The position numbers and the translations under genes are program-made. DNA of 64,000 nucleotides from assembly GCA_947496185.1 (NCBI GenBank), contig CANMCD010000001.1, positions 248,001 through 312,000 on the forward strand, read 5' to 3'. Below the pieces are notes generated by a model. It was not told where the DNA came from. It did not search any database and worked only from the letters and a program-made list of their open reading frames with translations. Shown piece by piece: positions 9,863-19,616 of this stretch (its first letter is position 1; each line of letters begins with the position of its first letter). The stretch comes from an uncultured Tenacibaculum sp. GTDB lineage: Bacteria; Bacteroidota; Bacteroidia; Flavobacteriales; Flavobacteriaceae.

Positions 9863-10411
9863 ATGAAATATTTAAATAGAAAGCCCTTTTACTTAGTAAT
9901 CTTACTAGTAGTATCTGTATGCTTTTCATGTAAAAATGAATCGGTACAATCATACATCGTAGCTAGTCAAGAAAAAGAAGGATTTGTAAATGTCGACATT
10001 CCAGCAAGTATTATAAAGATAAATAAGAACATCTTGAATCAAGATGATCGTGAAGCCTATGAGAGTATTCGTAAAATAAATATTGTAGGACTTCCTTATA
10101 AAAATAGCGACAAACAAACATACGAATCTGAAAAAACCAAAATAAAAGGAATCTTAAAAAAGTCTTCTTATAAAAAACTAGTAGGTTTTAAAAATGAAGG
10201 GGTATCAATATCAGTATACTATTTAGGAGAATCTGATGCTGTAAAAGAGATCATTGCCTTAGGATACGGTGAAGAGTTTGGAGTAGGGTTAGCACGTGTT
10301 TTAGGAGAAAATATGAATCCTTCTAAGATTGTCAGTATGATTAAAAACGCAGATCTAGATGAAGACCAATCAAGTTTTCACCAGCTAAAAAAAATGTTTT
10401 CTAAACATTAG
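9863..10411 (+). CDS. DUF4252 domain lipoprotein
   Basis: A 182-residue lipoprotein (lipobox VSVCFSCKNES). Its layout parallels the preceding DUF4252 protein: a YKKLVGFKNEGVSISVYYLG core and a C-terminal segment ending MNPSKIVSMIKNADLD. The two are diverged tandem relatives, one soluble and one lipid-anchored. It is the last gene before a clear terminator, so sigma, anti-sigma-like, DUF4252 and DUF4252-lipoprotein probably form one operon. Confidence 0.82.
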   Translation: MKYLNRKPFYLVILLVVSVCFSCKNESVQSYIVASQEKEGFVNVDIPASIIKINKNILNQDDREAYESIRKINIVGLPYKNSDKQTYESEKTKIKGILKKSSYKKLVGFKNEGVSISVYYLGESDAVKEIIALGYGEEFGVGLARVLGENMNPSKIVSMIKNADLDEDQSSFHQLKKMFSKH

Positions 10412-10441
10412 AAAAAGTTAAATAATTTATACACCATAAAC

Positions 10442-10477
10442 AACAGGAGGTAGTTAAAGACTACTTCCTGTTTTTTT
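10442..10477 (+). terminator. hairpin terminator after DUF4252 lipoprotein gene
   Basis: A stem of 12 bp with one G-U pair (10442-10453 with 10461-10472) and a seven-base loop is followed by a run of T residues. Confidence 0.8.
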
Positions 10478-10501
10478 AATAGATAATTCGATATAAATTC
10501 C

Positions 10502-10549
10502 TTATATGATAGTTGTATTAAGAAAAATTAACTATCATTAATCATATAA
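10502..10549. promoter_or_regulatory. nested inverted repeats upstream of yjbQ
   Basis: Two 9-bp perfect inverted repeats are nested here: atgatagtt (10506-10514) with aactatcat (10530-10538), and ttatatgat (10502-10510) with atcatataa (10541-10549). They end ten bases before the yjbQ start codon, so they could be an operator or a leader structure. Confidence 0.35.
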
Positions 10550-10558
10550 TTTTTATGT

Positions 10559-10981
10559 ATGAAATTTTTTCAAAAAGAAATCAGATTGCCAGCCTATGAA
10601 AGAGGGTATCATTTGATAACTTCTGTGATAGAAGACGCTTTGCCAGAAATCAAAAAAATAGGAACAGGGCAATTACAAGTATTTATAAAGCATACTTCAG
10701 CTAGTGTAACAATTAATGAAAATGCAGACCCTACTGTAAGGAAGGATTTTGAAGTACATATGAATAAAATAGTGCCAGAAAACATGCCATATTATACACA
10801 TATTTATGAAGGAGCAGACGATATGCCTGCACACATTAAGGCTTCTCTTTTAGGGTGTCAAGTGGTAATTCCAATAACCAATGGTAAACTTAATTTAGGA
10901 ACTTGGCAAGGGGTTTATTTAGGCGAGCACAGAAATTATGGAGGAAAAAGAACACTTGTTTTGACGGTAATAGGTGATTAA
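10559..10981 (+). CDS. yjbQ: YjbQ family protein (secondary thiamine-phosphate synthase-like)
   Basis: A 140-residue UPF0047/YjbQ protein, the usual full length. The conserved HTSASVTINENADPTVRKD and GTWQGVYLGEHR segments are present. Family members show weak thiamine-phosphate synthase activity in vitro; the physiological role is unsettled. It is a single gene behind a nested inverted repeat, and it ends before a long AT-rich gap. Confidence 0.93.
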   Translation: MKFFQKEIRLPAYERGYHLITSVIEDALPEIKKIGTGQLQVFIKHTSASVTINENADPTVRKDFEVHMNKIVPENMPYYTHIYEGADDMPAHIKASLLGCQVVIPITNGKLNLGTWQGVYLGEHRNYGGKRTLVLTVIGD

Positions 10982-11369
10982 TAAATTGTTTGTTTTTTAA
11001 CTAAAATTAAATATTTGTTTTTTTAGTAACAGGGTGTTTAAAATACAAAACAAATTAAGTTGTGTTTTTAAATGTTTTGTGTTAAAAAATGTTAAAAAAA
11101 TTATGATTTATAATTAGATAATGTGAATTTTATGTTAATTATAATAATTAAGCATATTGTATTTAAATGATTGAATTTTATAATTTGTCAAAAAGGAAAA
11201 TGTGTTTAATTATAATGGTTTTATGTTCAATAGTGAGATTCAAAATGTAACGTAATCTTATTTGTTGTCATATAAATCACTGTAAATCAGTATTGTATGT
11301 TGTTTTTGTGTTCGGTTTAAGCTAAGGTTTTTTGTAAATTGATATCCTAATAACCTTAAATAGAGTAAC
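10982..11369. other. gene-free AT-rich stretch before the M36 pseudogene
   Basis: There is no credible reading frame in these 388 bases. Around 11086-11110 the sequence aligns, with a small indel, to 14816-14836 upstream of the intact M36 gene (shared core aattatgattta preceded by aaatgttaa). This could be a leftover of the duplicated 5' region. Nothing else is recognisable. Confidence 0.5.
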
Positions 11370-14300
11370 ATGGAGAAGCAATGTTTACTTGTCATATTAT
11401 TGTTGGTATGGCAAGTTTCTATTTCTCAAAACAACAAGCAAAAAGAACTCACAGTAATCAAGGAACATTTTAATAACTTAAAGAAGAAAAGTAAAATGGC
11501 TTCACTTGATTATGCTGAATGGAAAATTACTAGTACAGCTCCTTCTTTAAAGAAAGGGTTGACACATTATTATTTGACACAGTATTATAAAGGTATTCCT
11601 ATAGTGAATGGAACGTATAATATGTCAATTGTTGATAATAAAGTGAATTATAGTATAAATCAATTTATTACAAACCTTACATTTAAAGCTGCTAAAACGA
11701 AGTCAAATACTATCACTACAGAAGAACAAGCTGTATTAACAGTTGTTAATGCTCATAATTTACCCACTGCTAAATTAGTTCGATCTAAGGAGAGAATCCG
11801 AGGTGAATCCGTTACGAATTATAAGAATACAGGAGTGACTGAGGATAATGAACCAATTTTGGTTAAAAAAGTTTATTTTTTTACGAAGAAAAATTACGCT
11901 TATGTTGGAATGTAAACCTTTATGAGAAAGGAGGTAAAAATTGGTGGAATAGTTACGTCGATGTTTCTACTAATAAAATTTTGCACGAAGATAATTGGGC
12001 GGTTACTTGTGATTTCGGAACAAATGAGCACTACGAATCTCATGAACACGAAAGTAAAAATACGGGAGTGTTTTTGTCTCAAAATGAATCAGAGAATATC
12101 AATTATGTTGAAAAACCCAGCGCATTAGCTACAAATGCATACAAGGTGTATGCGATGCCTTTGATTGATCCAAAAAATGGAGGAAGAACCATTGTGACGA
12201 ATCCTGCAGATAATAAAGCTTCGCCTTATGGTTGGCACGATATCAATGGTAAAAGAGGAGCAGAATTTACCATTACAAAAGGGAATAATGTATGGGCACA
12301 AGAAGACATAAATGGGAATAATGGTACTGGAAATTCGCCCAACGGAGGACGGAATTTAGTATTTAATAATTCTTTGAACTTAAGTAATGATCCAAGTAAA
12401 TATACGAGTGCAGCAGCTACAAACTTATTTTATTGGAATAATATTATGCATGATGTTTGGTATCATTATGGCTTTGATGAAGCCTCAGGAAACTTTCAAG
12501 ATAATAATTATGGAAGAGGGGGGACAGGAAGTGACGGTGTTTTAGCAGATGTGCAAGACGGATCAAGAACAAATAATGCCAATTTTATTACTCCAACAGA
12601 CGGTAGAAATCCAAGAATGCAAATGTTTATATGGACAAGAACCAAACCCAATCGAGATAGTTCATTTGATAATACCATTATAGCACACGAATACGGGCAT
12701 GGTATTTCCTATAGATTAGTAGGAGGACGGAATAGAAATGTTTTAGGAGGAACAGAACAAATGGGAGAAGGCTGGTCAGATTGGTTCGGGTTAATGCTCA
12801 CTATAAAATCAGGAGATAAAGGGACTGATAAACGGGGTATGGGTACCTATGTTGTCGGACACTCAAGAAGTGGTAGAGGTATTAGACCAACTGTGTATTC
12901 AACCGATAGGAGTGCAAATAATGCAACGTATGCAGATATAGATAAGTTATGAATTCCACATGGTGTGGGGTATGTTTTTGCTACAATATTATGGGATATG
13001 ACTTGGCTATTAATAGAAAAAGAAGGGTTTGACCCTGACTTTTATAGAGGTAAAGGAGGTAATAATATAGCTATGACATTAGTCATTGAAGGTTTAAAGA
13101 ATACAGCTAGTAATCCAGGTTTTGTTTCAGGTAGAAACGGTATTTTACAAGCCGATAAAGATTTATACGGAGGAAAATACAAATGTCTTATCTGGAAGGC
13201 ATTTGCAAGTAGAGGAGTTGGTATAAATGCAGTTGAGAATAAAAATGGAGGAACAAATTCAAATGACGATCAAGTTGTTTCATATAAAAACCCTTGTAGT
13301 GAAGACGATCATACCCCAACTCCAATTCAGTGTGCAAATACTGTGACTTCCTTTCCGTATAAAGAAAGCTTTGAGTCTGGATTTGGATTGTGGAAAAACA
13401 GCAGGCAAGGAGATCAATTAGATTTTACAAGAAATACAGGGAGAACTCCGTCAAATGGTACAGGGCCTACTCAAGCGGCCAATGGTAGGTATTATGTTTA
13501 TGTTGAAGCATCAGGTAATGCGACTCCAAGTAAAAAAGCAATGTTGACATCACCATGTTTTAATTTTAGCTCTTTGTCCAGTCCAACACTCTCATTTAAT
13601 TATCATATGTATGGAACCAATATTGCTAGCTTAATTATTGAGGCTAAAGGTAGAAACGGAAGTTGGTCGAAAGTTTTTGAAAGGCAGGGAAATAAGGGAG
13701 ATAAATGGTTTACGGGCAAAGTCGATTTAAGAGCGTATGCTAGGCAAGCCAACGTACAAATACGTATGAATGTAGTAACAGGTACTGGAACTAATGGTTG
13801 GAGAAGTGATATTGCCATTGACAATATTACGATAACGAATAATGTTAGCTCTGGAGGCGGTGGTTGTAAGGCTATAAACTTTAATAACCATAGGGTTTCA
13901 TCATTTGCAGATCAAGATACAAACGGAAGGTACTATATAAGGAATAGTGGTCTGTCTTTGGTTTTGAATAATAATACATGGAAGTCTATACCAATGAACT
14001 ATAGAGTCACGCAAAATACTGTGATTGAATTTGAATTTAGTAGTACTTCTCAGGGAGAAATTCATGGTATTGGTTTTGAAAATGATAATATAGCGACACC
14101 TAATAGATATTTTAAAATAGATGGTACCCAAAACTATGGTATTACAAATTATGATAATTATCGAAGTGGTATTAAAAAGTATTTTATTAGAGTAGGAAGA
14201 TCATATACTGGAAACATGAATAGATTGGTATTTATAAATGATAAGGACAATGGAAGTGGTGGCAACAACTCTACCTTTAACAATGTTAAGGTGTATGAAG

Positions 14301-14623
14301 GGAGTTGTGGAGGAGTGTCTTATTTGTTAACGGAAAATACAGAAAAGCATGTTGATATTATAGGAAATGAAAATGAAGCTATTTTTACTACAGTTTCATT
14401 AGTTCCGAATCCTGTAAATAGCGGAGGTAGATTACTTTTACGTAGTTCCAGTGGTATTTTAAAAGATACCTCATATAGGGTGCTAAACATGTTGGGGCAA
14501 GTAATGCAGGTTGGAAAACTTACAGGTAACGTAATTGATGTTGGTAAGCTTAAAGCTGGCGTGTATATATTGAGTTTTGAAAATCAGTATACCAACGGAT
14601 ATAAACGATTTGTAATTAAATAA
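11370..14623 (+). pseudogene. broken M36 fungalysin metalloprotease (frameshift plus stop)
   Basis: This is a full-length relative of the intact protease that follows it, interrupted twice. First, compared with the intact copy, one C is missing between 11882 and 11883 (after VKKVYFF, where the intact copy has VKKVYFFHEGELRLCW); restoring it rejoins the frame. Second, a TGA at 12950-12952 replaces the arginine codon of the intact copy (SLRVPHGVGY), explained by a single C-to-T change of CGA. The HEYGH zinc site, the MAM-like region and the T9SS C-terminal sorting domain are all still encoded. Decay looks recent because only these two lesions are visible. A sequencing error could explain one of them but less easily both. 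Confidence 0.85.
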
Positions 14624-14667
14624 AACTAAAAACTGGTTTTTATTTTAATGGATTAAATAATGTTGAG

Positions 14668-14697
14668 AGACTGTCTAAAATGGCAGTCTTTCTTTAT
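14668..14697 (+). terminator. hairpin terminator after M36 pseudogene
   Basis: An 8-bp stem including one G-U pair (14668-14675 with 14682-14689) and a six-base loop is followed by a T-rich tract. Confidence 0.65.
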
Positions 14698-14899
14698 ATT
14701 TATTGAGAAAGTTGTCTTGTAGAGTGGTTTGTTATAAACCGTATAAAATAAGTCTAAATGTTTTTTTTCTGTTGTTTTACATTTGTTTTGAATGATTCAA
14801 AATAAATGTGTTTAAATGTTAACAAATTATGATTTAATCTTAAATATTTAACTCTTTTTTTATAATTTTATAAGAAATAAACCCTTCAAAATCATAATT

Positions 14900-17800
14900 A
14901 TGAAAAAACAAAGCTTGTTTGTCATACTGTTGTTGGTATGCCAAGCTACTTTTTCTCAAAACAACAACCCCAATGATTTTTCTGTAATTAAACAACATTT
15001 TAAGGAGTTAACAAAAGAAAGTAAAAATGCTTCTCTTGATTATTCCGAATGGAAAATTACCAGTACAGCCCCTTCCTTAAAAAAAGGATTAACACATTAT
15101 TATTTGACACAATATTATAAAGGGATTCCTATAGTAAATGGGACGTATAATATGTCAGTAGTTAATGGTAAGGTTAATTATTCAAAGAACCAGTTTATCA
15201 CAGATCTAGCTTCTCAGACTTCGCGAATACGTTCAAATGCTAGTATCACAGAAGAACAAGCGGTATCTGCAGTAACCAAATCTCATAACTTATCTTCTGC
15301 AAGGTTGGTTCGAACGACTGCCAGTATGCGTGGAGAAGCGATTGTGAGCTATAAGAACTCGGGTATTACCGAAAACAACGAGCCTATTTTGGTGAAAAAA
15401 GTGTATTTTTTTCACGAAGGAGAGTTGCGATTGTGTTGGAATGTAAACCTCTATGAAAAAGGAGGAAGTAACTGGTGGAATAGCTTCGTAGATGCTTCTT
15501 CGAGTAAGATATTATTTGAAGATAATTGGGTTATTACCTGTAATTTTGGGGAAAGTGCAGATCATAAAGCACATAAACACCCCGTTACAAATACTACCGA
15601 ATTTTTCTCCAACTCAATCGGACAAAAAACGGAGCGACTGACAGAAAAAGCCCCACTAGCGGCAAATTCTTATAATGTTTACCCAGTACCTTTAGTAGAT
15701 CCAGAGGATGGAAGTCGTGCTATTATCACGAACCCAGCAGACGTACAAGCTTCACCTTATGGATGGCATGATACCAATGGTAGTGCAGGTGCAGAATATA
15801 CGATTACCAGAGGTAACAATGTATGGGCGCAGGAAGATGCTAATGGAAATAACGGAACAGGAGTTTCACCTGACGGTGGAAGAAATTTAGAATTTAATTA
15901 TCCCGTAGATTTGAACGGAGCCCCTAGTAATTATACAAGTGCTTCTACTACTAATTTGTTTTATTGGAATAATATAATGCATGATGTATGGTATCATTAC
16001 GGGTTTGATGAAGCTTCAGGAAATTTCCAAGAGAATAATTACGGAAAAGGAGGAACTGGTGGTGATGCAGTGTATGCAGATGCACAAGATGGTAGAGGAA
16101 CCAATAATGCTAATTTTGCGACACCACCAGATGGAAGAAAGCCTAGAATGCAAATGTATTTGTGGACAAGAACACAGCCAGGAAGAGATGGGTCTTTTGA
16201 TAACAATATCATTGCACATGAATACGGTCATGGAATTTCTATCCGATTAGTTGGAGGGAGAAACCGAAACGTTTTAGGAGGAAGTGAGCAAATGGGAGAA
16301 GGATGGTCTGATTGGTTTGGACTGATGCTTACTATGAAAGCGGGTGATAAAGGGACTGATAAAAGAGGTGTAGGAACTTATGTATTAGGACAAGGGCGTA
16401 CAGGTAACGGTATTCGACCTACTCCATATTCTACAGATAGAGGAATTAATAATACGGATTATGCTGATATAGGTAGTCTGCGTGTACCTCATGGAGTTGG
16501 ATATGCATTTGCAACGATATTGTGGGATATGACTTGGTTATTAATAGAAAAAGAAGGATTTGACCCTGACTTATATAAAGGGAAAGGTGGGAATAATGTT
16601 GCTATGGCCCTAGTTATAGAAGGACTTAAAAATACGGCTAGTAATCCTGGTTTTGTGTCAGGAAGAGATGGTATTTTACAGGCAGATAGAGATTTGTATG
16701 GAGGAAAGTACAAGTGTCTTATTTGGAAAGCTTTTGCAGGTAGAGGTGTTGGAAAAGATGCTGTAGAGGATAATAATGGCGGATTCAACTCAAATAATGA
16801 TCAAACAGTTTCTTTTGTAGATCCATGCGGTGGTGGAGGTGACCCTGATCCAACCCCTGATAATTGTAAAGGAGATGTAGCCTCTTTTCCATTTAAAGAA
16901 AGTTTTGAAACTGGGTTAGGAAAATGGGAAGATGCTAAACAAGGAGACGAATTAAATTTTACCAGAAAAACGGGAGGGACTCCCTCAATAGGAACAGGAC
17001 CTTCTGGCGCTGCTGAGGGAAGTTATTACGTGTACGTAGAAGCTTCGGGTAGTGGACATCCAAGTAAAAGAGCGATTTTGAAATCTCCATGCTTAAACTT
17101 TAGTTCACTAACGACTCCGTCACTATCTTTTAAGTATCATATGTATGGAACGAATGTCGCTACCTTGACTGTTGAAGTAAGACAAGATAACAAAGGCACT
17201 TGGTCAAAGGTGTTTGAAAAAAAGGGTGATCAAGGTAATCAATGGATAGACGCAAAGGTAGATTTAAAAGCATATGCAAAACAAGCCAGTGTACAAATAC
17301 GATTCAATGTGGTGACAGGTGCTGGAACCAACGGTTGGAGAAGTGATATTGCTATTGACGCGATTTCTGTTAATAAAGGTGGGGGTGGAACACCTCCAGG
17401 AGGAGATTGCAAGGTGATAAACTTTAATCAACAAACCATTTCGTCATTTGCAACGCAAGATAGAAAGGGAGATTATGCAATAGGAGATGCAGGAAAATCG
17501 CTGACATTAGAAAATAATACCTGGAAATTTATTCCAATGAAATATAATGTAACTCAAAATACTGTAATTGAGTTTGAATTTAGTAGTACTTCTGAAGGAG
17601 AAATTCATGGGATTGGTTTTGAGGATGATAACTATTTAACAGCAAATAGATACTTTAAAGTATATGGAACACAAAACTTTGGTATAACTAATTATGACGA
17701 TTATACAGGAGGAACTAAAAAGTATAAAATAGCTGTTGGTAGCTCATATACAGGAACAATGGACAGGCTTGTATTTATCAATGATAAAGATGCAGGGGGA

Positions 17801-18172
17801 GCTATGGGTAATAATTCCACCTTTAAGAACGTTAAGATATATGAAGGAAGTTGTGGACAGTCTTCTAATGTGGTATTAGTAGAAAGTTTAGGAGATCGTA
17901 TAGATGTTATAGGAGATGAAGATGAAGACGCTTTTGCAAATGTTTCTTTAGCTCCAAATCCGATTATTAGAGGAGATAAATTACGTTTGAGAGCAACAGA
18001 AGAAACCTTAAAAGATACTTCATATAAGGTAATAAATACCTTAGGGCAAGTATTACAAAAAGGAATCTTGAAAGGAAAAACTATTCCTGTAGGAAAATTA
18101 AAATCAGGAGTATATATTTTAAGCTTAGAAAATAATTACACCCAAAGTAATAAACGATTTGTCGTTGAGTAA
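14900..18172 (+). CDS. M36 fungalysin-type metalloprotease with T9SS sorting domain
   Basis: A 1090-residue secreted zinc protease. The order is: signal peptide (MKKQSLFVILLLVCQATFSQ); FTP-type propeptide (YYLTQYYKGIPIVNGTYNMS); M36 catalytic domain with HEYGH (His440, His444) and the third ligand Glu467 in EGWSDWF; a MAM-like domain from about residue 660 (FPFKESFETGLGKWEDA); a second beta-sandwich from about 840; and a C-terminal type IX sorting domain of about 75 residues (SLAPNPI, then GVYILSLENNYTQSNKRF). It should be exported by Sec, passed through the T9SS and released or attached at the surface, where it degrades extracellular protein. It is the intact member of a tandem pair and lies behind its own AT-rich promoter region. 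Confidence 0.95.
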   Translation: MKKQSLFVILLLVCQATFSQNNNPNDFSVIKQHFKELTKESKNASLDYSEWKITSTAPSLKKGLTHYYLTQYYKGIPIVNGTYNMSVVNGKVNYSKNQFITDLASQTSRIRSNASITEEQAVSAVTKSHNLSSARLVRTTASMRGEAIVSYKNSGITENNEPILVKKVYFFHEGELRLCWNVNLYEKGGSNWWNSFVDASSSKILFEDNWVITCNFGESADHKAHKHPVTNTTEFFSNSIGQKTERLTEKAPLAANSYNVYPVPLVDPEDGSRAIITNPADVQASPYGWHDTNGSAGAEYTITRGNNVWAQEDANGNNGTGVSPDGGRNLEFNYPVDLNGAPSNYTSASTTNLFYWNNIMHDVWYHYGFDEASGNFQENNYGKGGTGGDAVYADAQDGRGTNNANFATPPDGRKPRMQMYLWTRTQPGRDGSFDNNIIAHEYGHGISIRLVGGRNRNVLGGSEQMGEGWSDWFGLMLTMKAGDKGTDKRGVGTYVLGQGRTGNGIRPTPYSTDRGINNTDYADIGSLRVPHGVGYAFATILWDMTWLLIEKEGFDPDLYKGKGGNNVAMALVIEGLKNTASNPGFVSGRDGILQADRDLYGGKYKCLIWKAFAGRGVGKDAVEDNNGGFNSNNDQTVSFVDPCGGGGDPDPTPDNCKGDVASFPFKESFETGLGKWEDAKQGDELNFTRKTGGTPSIGTGPSGAAEGSYYVYVEASGSGHPSKRAILKSPCLNFSSLTTPSLSFKYHMYGTNVATLTVEVRQDNKGTWSKVFEKKGDQGNQWIDAKVDLKAYAKQASVQIRFNVVTGAGTNGWRSDIAIDAISVNKGGGGTPPGGDCKVINFNQQTISSFATQDRKGDYAIGDAGKSLTLENNTWKFIPMKYNVTQNTVIEFEFSSTSEGEIHGIGFEDDNYLTANRYFKVYGTQNFGITNYDDYTGGTKKYKIAVGSSYTGTMDRLVFINDKDAGGAMGNNSTFKNVKIYEGSCGQSSNVVLVESLGDRIDVIGDEDEDAFANVSLAPNPIIRGDKLRLRATEETLKDTSYKVINTLGQVLQKGILKGKTIPVGKLKSGVYILSLENNYTQSNKRFVVE

Positions 18173-18192
18173 GTCTATATTTTAGATGACTT

Positions 18193-18228
18193 AAGCCTTT
18201 TGAAATGAGAGTTTCAGAAGGCTTTTTT
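18193..18228 (+). terminator. hairpin terminator after M36 protease
   Basis: A 13-bp stem with one G-U pair (18193-18205 with 18212-18224) and a six-base loop is followed by T residues. It lies four bases before the convergent acyltransferase stop codon, so it may serve both strands. Confidence 0.85.
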
Positions 18229-18231
18229 GTG

Positions 18232-19323
18232 TTAAATAGGTCTTGAAGAAATTACTTCAAAGCGTTTTTTCCAACGTAAAAAAGGAGTTTCGAGGAATTG
18301 ATAAGAAATAATTGAGATCAAAACCGTAAAGAAAAAAGAGCAGACAAAAGAAAAAAGTTGGGTATGGTTTTCAATATTAAAAAACGTAGCAGTTTGCCAA
18401 CCTATCCAATTGCCTAATAAATGGTATAAATACAGTCCGTAAGAACGTTTTCCTAGATAAACACATATTTTTGAAGCGCATATTTTTTTGAGGGAGGTGC
18501 TTTTTAAAACTGCCAAAAGAGAAAAAGAGGTAGCAATTCCAATAAGCAAATAATTAAAGAATAATGTATGAGAAATGTTTGTTATATTGGGTAAGATACA
18601 TAGGGCGATAAAGGCTACGATGCACAATAATAAAATAAAAAAAGTATTCAATTTTTTGATAATAAAATCCATTCCTCCAAAGCCAATAACAATTCCTAAA
18701 GTGATAGCTTCGAAATGTGTAAAAGGAAGTACCCAAACTGCTGGATGAGGTACTTGTTTCGCTATTAAATAAGCTCTAATTAGACAGAAAATAACAAAAA
18801 CGGCTAATAAAACAACTTTTCTTTTCTGAGGAGTTAACCGAATTAATAGTAAAATAATTAAAGGGGTGAGTATGTAAAACTGTTCCTCGTAGGCTATTGT
18901 CCAAAGATGGGGAACAAACGGAATAGGGTTATAACCATCCAAGGCAGTCATTATATTATCAGTAAATGTAAATAAGCCAATTATACGAGTAAAAATAGTA
19001 TCCGTTATATTGCTATTATTCAAAAATAAAAGAATACAAAATAGCGTAAAGACAAAATAAACAGGCCAAATTCTAAAAAGCCTTCGAATATAGAATTTTT
19101 TGAAACTGATAGTGTTTGTCTTTTGATATTCAGCTATTAATAGCTTTGTAAACAGAAAAGCAGACAAACAAAAAAATAAGTCAACACCAATCCAGCCACG
19201 TGTATGTAAATACGATACATAAGGAATTTCAGACAACAATGGATGATGGTGAAGGAACACTAATAAAAAGGCAAAAAAGCGCAATCCATCAAGTTCTGGC
19301 AAATAAAATCTTTTTTGAGTCAT
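18232..19323 (-). CDS. acyltransferase 3 family membrane protein
   Basis: A 363-residue integral membrane acyltransferase. The family N-terminus is clear (LPELDGLRFFAFLLVFLHHH, with the catalytic-type His), followed by GWIGVDLFFCLSAFLFTKLL, FYIRRLFRIWPVYF and about ten hydrophobic segments. Such enzymes O-acetylate surface polysaccharide, lipid A or peptidoglycan from the cytoplasmic side. No polysaccharide genes are adjacent, so the acceptor is unknown. A TAnnTTTG box lies 31 bases upstream. Confidence 0.9.
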   Translation of the reverse strand: MTQKRFYLPELDGLRFFAFLLVFLHHHPLLSEIPYVSYLHTRGWIGVDLFFCLSAFLFTKLLIAEYQKTNTISFKKFYIRRLFRIWPVYFVFTLFCILLFLNNSNITDTIFTRIIGLFTFTDNIMTALDGYNPIPFVPHLWTIAYEEQFYILTPLIILLLIRLTPQKRKVVLLAVFVIFCLIRAYLIAKQVPHPAVWVLPFTHFEAITLGIVIGFGGMDFIIKKLNTFFILLLCIVAFIALCILPNITNISHTLFFNYLLIGIATSFSLLAVLKSTSLKKICASKICVYLGKRSYGLYLYHLLGNWIGWQTATFFNIENHTQLFSFVCSFFFTVLISIISYQFLETPFLRWKKRFEVISSRPI

Positions 19324-19353
19324 AAGGTATAGTAGTTAAATATTTGTAAGCGT

Positions 19354-19361
19354 CAAACTTA
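19354..19361 (-). promoter_or_regulatory. predicted -7 box for the acyltransferase gene
   Basis: The minus strand reads TAAGTTTG, matching the Bacteroidota TAnnTTTG consensus. It lies 31 bases before the start codon, giving a leader of about 24 bases. No -33 TTTG is visible at the usual spacing. Confidence 0.4.
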
Positions 19362-19585
19362 ACAAGTTTTTTTTAACTCGAATTGTGTGTGGCAATTTTA
19401 AAATGAAGAATAGGCAATTTAATTGTGGAATTACAGTCTAAATAATAAAGAAGGCCGTCGTGTTTTTGGGTTGAAAAGAATGTGTTTAAAAAGTAGCTAA
19501 TACTACTTGATTATGAATTTGAAAAAATAGTAAGTTTTTAAGAAAAATAAATTTAGAAAAACGAAATAAAAAGAGGGGTATTTTG

Positions 19586-19593
19586 TAAATTTG
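19586..19593 (+). promoter_or_regulatory. predicted -7 box for the NDH-2 gene
   Basis: TAAATTTG matches TAnnTTTG and lies 24 bases before the start codon. A convincing -33 element is lacking. Confidence 0.4.
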
Positions 19594-19616
19594 GTACAGA
19601 TTAGATTTTGTAAAAT

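Noticed and set aside
11922-12128. Short frame near the start of the second M36 pseudogene fragment
   Set aside because: It is out of frame with the protease coding sequence; alignment to the intact copy explains the region completely.
18242-18259. Palindrome ttgaag..cttcaa near the acyltransferase end
   Set aside because: It lies within coding sequence and is short; nothing indicates a regulatory role.
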